Below, piece after piece: positions 7,892 to 15,065 of a stretch of 29,575 nucleotides of DNA. Made by a program: the position numbers and the translations under genes. Source of the stretch: a virus. Numbering within the stretch: the first letter of the stretch is position 1; the number at the start of each line of letters is the position of its first letter. The stretch covers positions 1 through 29,575 of IMG/VR virus record IMGVR_UViG_3300013093_005294; one strand, written 5' to 3'. Below the pieces are notes generated by a model that was given only the letters and a program-made list of their open reading frames with translations, did not search any database and had not been told where the DNA came from.

Positions 7892-9463
7892 CTAGGCCGC
7901 CAGCCCGCCCGGCGTCCCCGGCAGAGTCTGCCGCTGCACCTGCACGGTCTGGCCGCCTTCCATGTTGACGATGAACTTCTCGTTGATCGCCTGGTATTGC
8001 ACCTGCGCGTCCGACTGGACGTAGCCGAGCCCCGTCCGCGACAGCGGATTGTTCGAACCATCGCAGATCACGCTGAACGGCAGCGACCCGTCGCGGCTCC
8101 CGAGCAGCCCCTGCGAGAGCATGTTCTGCAGGAACGACAGCTGCGTCGCGCGGATGCGCTGAAACAGCTGCGCGTTGATCACCTGGCCGACATATTGCCC
8201 CATCCCCGCTGCAAGCGTTGCACCGATGTAGTTCGTCAGCCGCGTATAGTTGTCGCCATTCGTGGCCGCGTTGGACGAGGAGTTGTGCCCCCCGCGCACG
8301 CCCCAGAAGGCGCCGCCCGGCTGCGGATTGGCGATCACGTCGATCCCCGCCCCGAGCAGCACCGCGAGCTCCGCCGAGGAGTAGGTCGAGGCCTGCGCGC
8401 TGCCCGGCGCGCCCGACTTCTGCGTGCCCACCACGCCATACAGCGGCTTGTTCAGGCTCGACTGCTCCGGCGAGAGATTGGCCAGCCGGCCCGCGACAAA
8501 TCCCTGCGGGCTCACCAGCCGCAGCGCCTGGTTGACCGGATCGTTCCACCACACCCAGTCGCCGAACATCAGCTTGGCGGAATAGGAATCGAGGCCCGCC
8601 GTCGCCTTCGCCGACACCGCGTTGGTGACCGTATCGCCGGCCGGCCCGGTCAGGATCATGTAGATCCCCTCCGACAGCCCGAAGCCCGCCTGCGTCGTCC
8701 ACTGGCTCGCGTCGTCGGCGTCCGCCAGCACGCCGATCGTGCAGCCCTGCCCACGCAGCGCATACATGCCTCGCCGCGGCGCCGTGTCGCTGCCGACCAG
8801 CGTCGTGGTGGTCACGCCGCCGGCCCCGTCATTGCCGGGCGCGCCGAGGTTGAACCCCCAGGTGAACGCCACCGGCGCGCTGCTCGTCGTGCCGGCATTG
8901 GCCACCACGATCTGGCTCGGCCCGCGCTGCGGCCCCTGCCCGGTGTTGATCGCGCTCGCCACGCCCTGCCAGAAAGCCGAGCCGGTACCTGCGAGATTGT
9001 CGAACACCTCGGGCGCGAAGCCCGGCAGGCTCACGGTGAATTTCCAGGTGCCCGCCTTCGCCCCGCTCGCCATCGAAATAACGATCTGGTTGCCCAGCGT
9101 CCCCGTATAGAGCGCCGTCACCAGGAAGCTCGTGTTCGGCACCACGAACGCCGCCGCCGTGTCCGACCCGTCGCTGACGCGCACGCAGCGGAAGCTCTGC
9201 GCCCCCTGCTGCACCGCGCTGGCCACCTGCGTGCCCATGTCGTACTTCCGCGGCATCACCGGCCCGAAGCCGCGCGCATAGTCGCTCATCGTGGAAACGA
9301 TCACCGGCTGGCCCACCGGCCCCCAGCTCGCCGAGCCCACCACGCCGACGACATTCGTGGGCACCCCGTTCAGCACGAGGTTCTGCGGCGGCACGATCTG
9401 CACATACAGATCCGGCACCACCAGCGCCGTCGTATTGATCGATCCCTGTTGCACAATCGGCAT
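7892..9463 (-). CDS. Phage tail sheath protein
   Basis: A 523-aa contractile sheath subunit. The N-terminal region carries VPDLYVQIVPPQNLVLNG, followed by GVVGSASWGPVGQPV and DYARGFG, a hallmark of sheath proteins. The variable middle domain contains TGTLGNQIVISMASG. The C-terminal conserved domain contains ELAVLLGAGIDVI, FWGVRGGHNSSSN and RLTNYIGATLAAG, with terminal strands that link neighbouring subunits in known sheaths. Length is in the normal range (400-550). ATG at 9463 follows a GGGGGG stretch in the end of the 46-aa gene. It identifies the particle as a myovirus-type tail. Confidence 0.95.
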   Translation of the reverse strand: MPIVQQGSINTTALVVPDLYVQIVPPQNLVLNGVPTNVVGVVGSASWGPVGQPVIVSTMSDYARGFGPVMPRKYDMGTQVASAVQQGAQSFRCVRVSDGSDTAAAFVVPNTSFLVTALYTGTLGNQIVISMASGAKAGTWKFTVSLPGFAPEVFDNLAGTGSAFWQGVASAINTGQGPQRGPSQIVVANAGTTSSAPVAFTWGFNLGAPGNDGAGGVTTTTLVGSDTAPRRGMYALRGQGCTIGVLADADDASQWTTQAGFGLSEGIYMILTGPAGDTVTNAVSAKATAGLDSYSAKLMFGDWVWWNDPVNQALRLVSPQGFVAGRLANLSPEQSSLNKPLYGVVGTQKSGAPGSAQASTYSSAELAVLLGAGIDVIANPQPGGAFWGVRGGHNSSSNAATNGDNYTRLTNYIGATLAAGMGQYVGQVINAQLFQRIRATQLSFLQNMLSQGLLGSRDGSLPFSVICDGSNNPLSRTGLGYVQSDAQVQYQAINEKFIVNMEGGQTVQVQRQTLPGTPGGLAA

Positions 9464-9466
9464 GGT

Positions 9467-9607
9467 TCAGCCCCCCATCACGGCAATGCGCACCACATCC
9501 TGCGCGTTCTCGCCCGCCAGCACGGCCTCGATCTCGGCGGCGTCCGTGATCACGTCGCCCTTCGCGTGCGCCCCGAACGAGCGCACCACCATCAGATGGA
9601 ACTGCAT
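9467..9607 (-). CDS. Small conserved phage protein, 46 aa
   Basis: A small gene in the gap between the tail-completion gene and the sheath. ATG 9607 is preceded by GGGAG at 6-7 bases; the stop TGA (9469-9467) lies 3 bases before the sheath start. Product: MQFHLMVVRSFGAHAKGDVI, then TDAAEIEAVLAGENAQDVV and a short tail. The layout (beta strand, KGDVI turn, helix with DAAEIEAVL) recalls small ancillary proteins common in prophages immediately upstream of sheath genes. Function is unknown. Tight spacing on both sides and a good ribosome-binding site support it being real. Confidence 0.78.
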   Translation of the reverse strand: MQFHLMVVRSFGAHAKGDVITDAAEIEAVLAGENAQDVVRIAVMGG

Positions 9608-9619
9608 GAATTCTCCCGA

Positions 9620-10450
9620 TCAGCCCAACAGGCTTTGCACCGCGCCATCGCCGGCCGGAGCCAGCGTCGCATTTCCGAAAATCATCGACGGCAGCAGCGC
9701 GCTCACCGTCGTCGCATACTCGACCGCATAGACCAGGTCGCGCCGATACAAAGCCGCGTTCTGGCTCTGATCGAACACCATGGATGAGACGAAGCGCACC
9801 CGCCCCGAACTGCCATCGGGCAGGCCGATGAAGGCGCGCACCGACAGCGCCGCATCCACCGCCGCGCCCGCCGCGTCGCGCGTCTCCGGGTCCGGACACC
9901 ACACGCTGACGCGGAAATTCTGTTGCTGCCGCCGCGTCTCGCGCAGCGACGGCTGATCCGCCACCACCCGCCCGATCAGCCGCCCCACGCCCGGCACCTG
10001 GATCGTCGCCCCCGACACCAAGGCCACCCGCTGCGTCGAGATATACGCGCCCAGCACCGCCGCCACGCTCTCCGGCGTGTCGCCCGCCTCGGTGCGATGC
10101 ACCACCGCGAGGTCATCGACCAGCAGCCCGGCCACCTGGCCCGCATCGGCCGTTCCGCCCAGGCTCGCCGTCTCGCCGTCGGCCGATACCGTCAGGCGCG
10201 GCGCCGCGGGGGTCCCGGGAATATACATGTCCGGCCAGCGCGTCGTATTCCGTTGCATGCCCGCATCGGGGAACACCGTCACATTCACATGCCCCGCCGC
10301 CAGGTCGCGATCGAGCGCCGCCGAGCTCGGCCAGCCCCGATACACCCGCACCACCCGCCCGAGGATCGACGGCGCCGCCGTACCCTGCGGATACAGCGCG
10401 GCGCCGACCGCGCCCACCAGCACCGTCTCGATATCCGACTGATCGGCCAT
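9620..10450 (-). CDS. Phage neck / tail-completion protein (putative)
   Basis: A 276-aa protein starting MADQSDIETVLVGAVGAALY at ATG 10450, which has TAGGAG at 8 bases. The frame extends further upstream, but that extension is the shadow of the preceding gene. It contains VVRVYRGWPSSAALDRDLAAG, then NVTVFPDAGMQRNTTRWP and QQQNFRVSVWCPDPETRDAA. It lies where a tail terminator or tail-completion protein is expected, directly before the sheath block. The helical start and the later FRVSVWCPDP...AVDAAL...FIGLPDGSSGR section resemble tail-completion folds that cap the tube. Assignment is from position, not from a recognised motif. Confidence 0.65.
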   Translation of the reverse strand: MADQSDIETVLVGAVGAALYPQGTAAPSILGRVVRVYRGWPSSAALDRDLAAGHVNVTVFPDAGMQRNTTRWPDMYIPGTPAAPRLTVSADGETASLGGTADAGQVAGLLVDDLAVVHRTEAGDTPESVAAVLGAYISTQRVALVSGATIQVPGVGRLIGRVVADQPSLRETRRQQQNFRVSVWCPDPETRDAAGAAVDAALSVRAFIGLPDGSSGRVRFVSSMVFDQSQNAALYRRDLVYAVEYATTVSALLPSMIFGNATLAPAGDGAVQSLLG

Positions 10451-10461
10451 GCCCAAATCTC

Positions 10462-11124
10462 CTAGGTCGTCGCCTGCTTCACCTGCAGGCGCCACCCCAT
10501 CGCCGTCAGCTCCGCCGAGGTCACCACGCCGGACCGCCCGAGATCGTCGCTCACCAGGTCGCCGTTCAGCAGCGTCACGCCCGCCGCGGGGAGCAGCACC
10601 TGCCAGCTCCCCGCCGGCACGTCCGCCGGCAGGTCCGCCGGCGCCAGCCCCTGCCCGCCCGCGGCCAGCACGCTCGCCGGCCACTGGCTCAACAGCGCCA
10701 CCGCCGTCGTGCGCGCCACGCCACCATAGGAATTCACCCCTGACACCGTCGCCCCCGGCGGCCGCGCGATGTCGACCACCCGGCTCGCCCGCACGCACAG
10801 CACCGGCAGCATCGGCTCCTGCGCGGCGATGAACCACACGCCGCCATCGCCCGCCCCCGGCCGGCTCTCCCGCCGCACCAGATAGTCCCCCGGCCGCGTG
10901 TAGGCCGCGTCGAAACTGCCCCACCAGCCCGCGGCGCCATACTCCGGCGGATGCGCGCGCCGGCCCGGCGGCTCGAAGAAGGCCTGCAGCTTCATGAACC
11001 GGTTCGCCGCCGCCAAAGGCTGGTGCGGCCCGTCCGGCCGATACGCGTCGCACCAGGCACCAAGCGCGCTGCCCATCCGCCCCGCGCCCCGCCGCATCGC
11101 ATCCGCGATCGCCGCGCCGGTCAT
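10462..11124 (-). CDS. Phage structural protein, likely head-tail connector
   Basis: A 220-aa protein beginning MTGAAIADAMRRGAGRMGSA at ATG 11124, overlapping the previous stop by ATGA; the frame is open further upstream but the overlap decides the start. It has a helical N-terminus, then YRPDGPHQPLAAANRFMKLQ, and beta-rich sequence (DYLVRRESR, VWFIAAQEPMLPVLCVRASRVVD), ending with DLGRSGVVTSAELTAMGWRL. In this gene order it should be a stopper or neck protein joining the portal to the tail. No specific family is recognised. Pairing with the 125-aa adaptor candidate suggests the two form the connector. Confidence 0.6.
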   Translation of the reverse strand: MTGAAIADAMRRGAGRMGSALGAWCDAYRPDGPHQPLAAANRFMKLQAFFEPPGRRAHPPEYGAAGWWGSFDAAYTRPGDYLVRRESRPGAGDGGVWFIAAQEPMLPVLCVRASRVVDIARPPGATVSGVNSYGGVARTTAVALLSQWPASVLAAGGQGLAPADLPADVPAGSWQVLLPAAGVTLLNGDLVSDDLGRSGVVTSAELTAMGWRLQVKQATT

Positions 11125-11498
11125 ACCACCAGCCTCAGCCCGCCATCGCCCAGCGCCGCGCCAGGCGGCACGCCGAGAAAGCCGCACAGCCGCCGCCGCC
11201 AGTCATCCAGCAGCCGCGTCCGCTCGCCAACCTCGTTGCTGTTGCGCGCGAAGCCGCCGGCCGTTGCGATATCGAGCCCGCCCGCCGACGCCGCCAGCGC
11301 CATCTCCATTTCGCCCAGCGTCGCCAGATACCGCCGCACCACCGCCTCTTCCGAGCCGGTCAGCCAGTTCAGCCGGAACTCCAGCAACCCATAGGCCTGG
11401 TAGAACCGCCAGTTCTGGAATCCCTGCGTCCCCGCGCCAAACGCCGGATAGCCGCAGAACCGCCGCACATCCGTGCGCTCCTGTTCCGAAAACGCCAT
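11121..11498 (-). CDS. Head-tail adaptor-like protein (putative)
   Basis: A 125-aa, mostly helical protein downstream of the capsid gene: MAFSEQERTDVRRFCGYPAF, FYQAYGLLEFRLNWLTGSEE, VVRRYLATLGEMEMALAASA, RTRLLDDWRRRLCGFLGVPPG. ATG 11498 follows a strong GGAGG at 6 bases. Small helical proteins in this slot usually are ring-forming head-completion adaptors attached to the portal (gp6/gp15 class). Family membership cannot be shown from sequence alone. It overlaps the next gene by four bases. Confidence 0.65.
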   Translation of the reverse strand: MAFSEQERTDVRRFCGYPAFGAGTQGFQNWRFYQAYGLLEFRLNWLTGSEEAVVRRYLATLGEMEMALAASAGGLDIATAGGFARNSNEVGERTRLLDDWRRRLCGFLGVPPGAALGDGGLRLVV

Positions 11499-11520
11499 CG
11501 CCCACCTCCTGGAAGGAACC

Positions 11521-11549
11521 CCCCCGTCCCCGTCGCCGGGAACAGGGGG
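11521..11549 (-). other. GC-rich hairpin after the capsid gene
   Basis: On the minus strand CCCCCTGTTCCCG, a GCGA tetraloop and CGGGGACGGGGG form a long stem with one bulge and one G.U pair, between the capsid stop (11571) and the next ribosome-binding site. There is no T-tract, so it is not a classical terminator. It could protect the 3' end of the capsid message or attenuate downstream expression, which would help make capsid protein more abundant than the adaptor. Confidence 0.4.
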
Positions 11550-11570
11550 CAGCCGCCATCGGAAGCCGGA

Positions 11571-12893
11571 TCAGCCGATATGCTCGACGAGAACCGCGCG
11601 CTTGTAGGCCGCGCCATTCGCCGTCGGCACCGTCGAGGAGTTGGTCGTGATGTCCGACGGCGCGCAGAACCCGCCGATCCAATACCACGATTGCGCAATG
11701 ATCTGCTGCAGCCGGTCGATCGGCTCGCGCGTCACCATCGCGATCCCGTCAACCACCGACACGATCGCATCCGCCGGCGCCACGTCGGCCGACGCCATGC
11801 CGGCGAAATCGCCCTCGATCAGCGCCCCCTTGCCGCACACGATCGGCCGGCGGATATAGGCGCCGCCGATCGTCGGATGGCCCTGCACATAGGCTTCCGT
11901 GGTCGGAATGAACCGCAGGCCGAGGAAGTCGTTCACCATCCCCTCGCGGAACACCTGGTTGGCCGAGGTGGCGCCGGTGAACAGCTGGCGGAAGTCGTTG
12001 TCGGAAAACAGCTGCCGCGCCGAGATCGGATCGAGATAGCAGTTGTAGACACCATCGATCTCCGGCACCGCATTCTGCCGCAGCATCGCCACCGCGTTGA
12101 GCAGCGTGCCCATCGTCAGCGTGTCGCCCACCTGCAGCGCCGCCGCGGTCGTGCGCGCATTGGGGCGCTGGATCGGGCTCGCATTCGTCGCCACCGCCGC
12201 ATTGCCCGCCGTCCCGTCCGCCACCGTCACGTTGGCGGAGAAGGTCAGCACGCCGGAAATCCCGTTCGGCGCGGAAGACGCGTTGCTGCCATCCACCGCC
12301 ACACCGATCAGCGTGTACGAGTTGCTGCCGACATTGACCGTCAGCGTATTGCTGCCGCTCACCGCCGTCTGCACGCCGTTGACGAACCCATACTGGAAGC
12401 CCCGCACATCATCCACCGAGATGCTCGGCGCCGGCGAAGCCAGCGTGGTGCGCACGCGGGTGCTGCCGCCGAGATACGGCGCGAACAGCGCATTGCGCGC
12501 CAGCTCGTCAAGCGAGCGCGCCGCCTGCTCGCCATTGATCGCCGCATTCAGCAGAAACTGCGAGGCGATGCCAACGCGCGATGTGACCATGTTCAGGTCG
12601 GTCGTCGCGGCATAGTGGTTCAGCGTGATGGTGAACTGCTCCACCGAATACCCGCTCGGCGTCAGGCCGTTGTCGAGATTGGTGTTGCTCGCCGCCGACA
12701 ACGGCGTCGTCACCGACGGCTTCAGGCCGGCCCGCGTCTTGGTCAGCGTCTCACCGATGCCGACAGCGAACTCCATGCGATCGGCAACCGCACGATAGCC
12801 GAGCTTGGAATGCAGCGCCTGCTGGAACTCACGCTCCAGGAAACCCTGCTGGATGATCGGCTGCAGGGCGGCCGGAAAATTGGAAATGCCCAT
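11571..12893 (-). CDS. Major capsid protein (HK97-fold type)
   Basis: A 440-aa capsid subunit. It starts at ATG 12893 with GAGGA at 5 bases. The N-terminal arm (FLEREFQQALHSKLGYRAVA) is followed by a section with VEQFTITLNHYAATTDLNMV typical of capsid P-domains. Residues ~160-250 look like an inserted beta domain (SGSNTLTVNVGSNSYTLIGV, VLTFSANVTVADG). The C-terminal half contains LLNAVAMLRQNAVPEIDGVY, FLGLRFIPTTEAYVQGHP and IVCGKGALIEGD, patterns seen in N4-gp56/P22-type coat proteins. No protease gene is visible, so processing probably is absent. The call is firm by sequence and position; the exact subfamily is not. Confidence 0.87.
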   Translation of the reverse strand: MGISNFPAALQPIIQQGFLEREFQQALHSKLGYRAVADRMEFAVGIGETLTKTRAGLKPSVTTPLSAASNTNLDNGLTPSGYSVEQFTITLNHYAATTDLNMVTSRVGIASQFLLNAAINGEQAARSLDELARNALFAPYLGGSTRVRTTLASPAPSISVDDVRGFQYGFVNGVQTAVSGSNTLTVNVGSNSYTLIGVAVDGSNASSAPNGISGVLTFSANVTVADGTAGNAAVATNASPIQRPNARTTAAALQVGDTLTMGTLLNAVAMLRQNAVPEIDGVYNCYLDPISARQLFSDNDFRQLFTGATSANQVFREGMVNDFLGLRFIPTTEAYVQGHPTIGGAYIRRPIVCGKGALIEGDFAGMASADVAPADAIVSVVDGIAMVTREPIDRLQQIIAQSWYWIGGFCAPSDITTNSSTVPTANGAAYKRAVLVEHIG

Positions 12894-13256
12894 CTCTGTC
12901 CTCGCGATTTCGCAACGCCAACCGCCGGAGTTCCCCCCGGTGCCGCACGCCGCAGTTGTTGCAGATCAGCAGTAACCCCACGAAGCCCCGCCCGACGGCG
13001 GCGCGCAGGCAGGCAAGGCCAGGGCGCTGCCCTGGACCCGCCAGGAGCCAACGGCTCCTGGACCTGGCATCATTGAAGAGGGTTTGGTCTTGAGAGGGGG
13101 GCCTAGGTGGCCCGTGCAACCATCGGATTGGCCCCCCTCTCAAGACCAAACCAATCCTTTAACGGACGCCGGGTGCAGGGACCGCCGGTCCCTGCTGGGG
13201 TCCAGGGGCAAAGCCCCTGGCCTTGCCTCCCTACCCGCCCGCCACCGCGCGCGGCT
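12894..13256. other. Intergenic gap between scaffold and capsid genes
   Basis: The only sizeable gap in the morphogenesis block. No reading frame in it has supported coding features. It consists mainly of the 218-bp nested palindrome described separately, plus ~115 bases upstream of the capsid gene with its ribosome-binding site (GAGGA, near 12902). Confidence 0.6.
13011..13228. repeat. Nested palindromic element (218 bp) in the late operon
   Basis: The element reads as an inverted repeat at several levels. The outer arms aggcaaggcc/ggccttgcct (13011-13020, 13219-13228) enclose hairpins ccagggc-gct-gccctgg (13019-13035) and ccaggagcc-aac-ggctcctgg (13041-13061) on the left. On the right are gcagggacc-gcc-ggtccctgc (13175-13195) and ccaggggc-aaa-gcccctgg (13202-13220). 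In the centre is a perfect 23-bp inverted repeat (13081-13103 with 13130-13152) around a 26-base loop. The outer hairpins resemble other dispersed palindromes in this window, so this looks like a non-coding MITE- or BIME-like element inserted between phage genes. Confidence 0.75.
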
Positions 13257-13658
13257 TCATCGGCGTTTCAGCAGGTCCTGTCGGGCGGCCTGCCATTCGG
13301 CGTAGCTCATTTCGGTTGCCCGGCGTGTCTGGGCCGGCTGCGATGGTGGAGCGGCCGCGGTGCTGGACGAGCTGGCCCGTCCGAACAGCCAGGGCTTCTC
13401 GCGTTTCATCGCCGCCATCAGTTGAGCCGCGCCTTCCACTTCGCCGGCGGCGTTGAGGGCCAGCGGGGTGGGGTCGATGAGTTTCAGCCCATCGAGGTCC
13501 ACCATTCCCGCGCGCACCGCTTCCGCCTTCAGTTCGGCGCGGATCACCTGCGCCCGTGTGGCGGATTCCAGCTCGGCCAGCCGCGCCTCCAGTGCCGCGG
13601 CGCGGGCCGCGTCGTCGGGGGTGTCGGGATGGGCCAGGGCTCCGGTCTCTTCGGTCAT
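13257..13658 (-). CDS. Scaffolding-type protein (putative)
   Basis: A 133-aa protein overlapping the portal stop by ATGA. The first half is a charged coiled-coil candidate (DDAARAAALEARLAELESAT, RAQVIRAELKAEAVRAGMVD). After LDGLKLIDPTPLALNAAGEV, it has EGAAQLMAAMKREKPWLFG, then a Ser/Ala/Pro-rich linker and a basic end (ARQDLLKRR). The 'DLDGLKLID...G.V.G....M...KP.LF' pattern is characteristic of phage scaffold proteins between portal and capsid. It would direct procapsid assembly and then leave. No protease domain is fused to it. Confidence 0.75.
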   Translation of the reverse strand: MTEETGALAHPDTPDDAARAAALEARLAELESATRAQVIRAELKAEAVRAGMVDLDGLKLIDPTPLALNAAGEVEGAAQLMAAMKREKPWLFGRASSSSTAAAPPSQPAQTRRATEMSYAEWQAARQDLLKRR

Positions 13659-15046
13659 GTGGTCTCCTCTTCGGCGATGCGTTGCAATTCCGCATCAACA
13701 TCGGGAATGTCGTAGATATCGGCGATCGACTTCAGGGCCGTCATGCGCGAGATCTGCCCCGCGCCGCGCAGTGTCGCCAGCGTGCGCGCGTCGCGCTCGC
13801 GGTCTTCGGCCGTCGGTGTCTGCCAGCGCGGCCATTTCAGCGTCCAGCGGGCGGTGGGCGCGATCGGCGCCACCGCCTCGCCGAACACGTTCAGGCGATA
13901 CACGTTGCTCGCCAGCACGACCATGCGCGCCAGCTTGAGCAACGCATCGCCGTAGCTCACCCGGAGGTTGTCAGCCAGCCAGATCAGGCCCTGGTTCATC
14001 ATTTCCAAAGCACGGCCAGACTGAGCTGCCGACAGTTTCTCCGGGCTCGCGCGGTTGCCATGCACACCTTCGAGCGCGAACTCGCGGAGTGTGCGGACAT
14101 ACTCGATCACCGCGGCCGATGCCGTGCCGCCGATTTCCAGCAGCCTGGCATCGCCTTTTTCGCTCACCACCAGGGCATTCCCCGCGGTGCGCACCAGCTC
14201 ATGCTCCGAGCCCGCGGGTTCGCGGATCAGCAAGGTGGGATCGGAGGAATATTTCAATCCCCGCCCGGCCTGGCTGAGCTGGTAGTCGATTTCGATATTG
14301 ATCTCGACGGCGGCGCGAAAGGTGCAGGCGCCATCGATCGCGTCGCCGCCCGGCAGGTTGCGGATCCACACCATCGGCACGAAGCCGAGCCCGTGGCGCA
14401 CTGACCGTGCGGGGTCTTCCACCGGCCCGCCATTGCCCGCCGCCGGCCACGGCACATACCAGATCTCGCGCTCGTCATCCCAGCTTCGCATGAACCAGTA
14501 TGTCGCGCCAGGATCGGCAATCTCGTAGCCCTGGGCTACGAGTTCCGCGCCCCGCACCTTGAACCGTTCCGTTACCGACAGAAGCGCGCCGGGCTCCTCG
14601 GGGTCCCAGCTCGGGGTGAGGAACTGGCTCGGCAGCACCGAGAAGAACACCCGCCCACGCAGCACCCGCATGAGGACCGCGACGCTGCCGACGCTGCCGC
14701 GCAGCGCCGCCTCCTGCATCACCGCGTTCAGCCCCGCCTCGGCGATGACGTCGCGCAGCAACACCCGCGCCGCGTCATCCTCGCTGTCCAGCACTGGGAA
14801 ATGTCCCTCGCTGAACACCAGCGACAGCGCGTCGTCGACCACGATCCGCGCCAGCGGATAGCGCACCGAGGGCCGCCGCTTGCGGATCGGGATATACTCG
14901 TTGCTCGCATCGCGCTCGTCATGGAAGGCGAAGGGCAGCACGTCGTACAGCCGCCCCTCCAGGATCCGGTTCAGCACGTCGAGCCGCCACGCCCGCTCCG
15001 GATAGTCCGGGTCGCGCGGGATCAGTGTCGTAATGGTATCGAACAT
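13655..15046 (-). CDS. Phage portal protein
   Basis: A 463-aa portal subunit, the dodecameric DNA gate of the head. Order: an N-terminal region with YPERAWRLDVLNRILEG, ALSLVFSEGHFPVLDSED, clip/wing region with VLMRVLRGRVFFSVLPSQFL and YPLARIVVDD, then DYQLSQAGRGLKYSSDPTLL and GSEHELVRTAGNALVVSEKG. The C-terminal part has ALEGVHGNRASPEKLSAAQS, GRALEMMNQGLIWLADNLR, and MTALKSIADIYDIPDVDAEL. These match portal families related to SPP1 gp6. Placed between terminase and scaffold genes; 19 bases separate it from the terminase stop. Firm assignment. Confidence 0.88.
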   Translation of the reverse strand: MFDTITTLIPRDPDYPERAWRLDVLNRILEGRLYDVLPFAFHDERDASNEYIPIRKRRPSVRYPLARIVVDDALSLVFSEGHFPVLDSEDDAARVLLRDVIAEAGLNAVMQEAALRGSVGSVAVLMRVLRGRVFFSVLPSQFLTPSWDPEEPGALLSVTERFKVRGAELVAQGYEIADPGATYWFMRSWDDEREIWYVPWPAAGNGGPVEDPARSVRHGLGFVPMVWIRNLPGGDAIDGACTFRAAVEINIEIDYQLSQAGRGLKYSSDPTLLIREPAGSEHELVRTAGNALVVSEKGDARLLEIGGTASAAVIEYVRTLREFALEGVHGNRASPEKLSAAQSGRALEMMNQGLIWLADNLRVSYGDALLKLARMVVLASNVYRLNVFGEAVAPIAPTARWTLKWPRWQTPTAEDRERDARTLATLRGAGQISRMTALKSIADIYDIPDVDAELQRIAEEETT

Positions 15047-15065
15047 CGCAATCCCTTCGTGAAGC

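Noticed and set aside
7772-9787. A 671-codon plus-strand frame opposite the sheath and tube genes
   Set aside because: It is Arg/His-rich antisense of secure phage genes, an artefact of their GC-rich codons. The plus frames at 11580-13076, 15087-16547 and 20680-22290 are rejected for the same reason.
10451-11053. N-terminal extension of the tail-completion frame
   Set aside because: The extension overlaps the whole connector gene in another frame. A good ribosome-binding site decides for ATG 10450.
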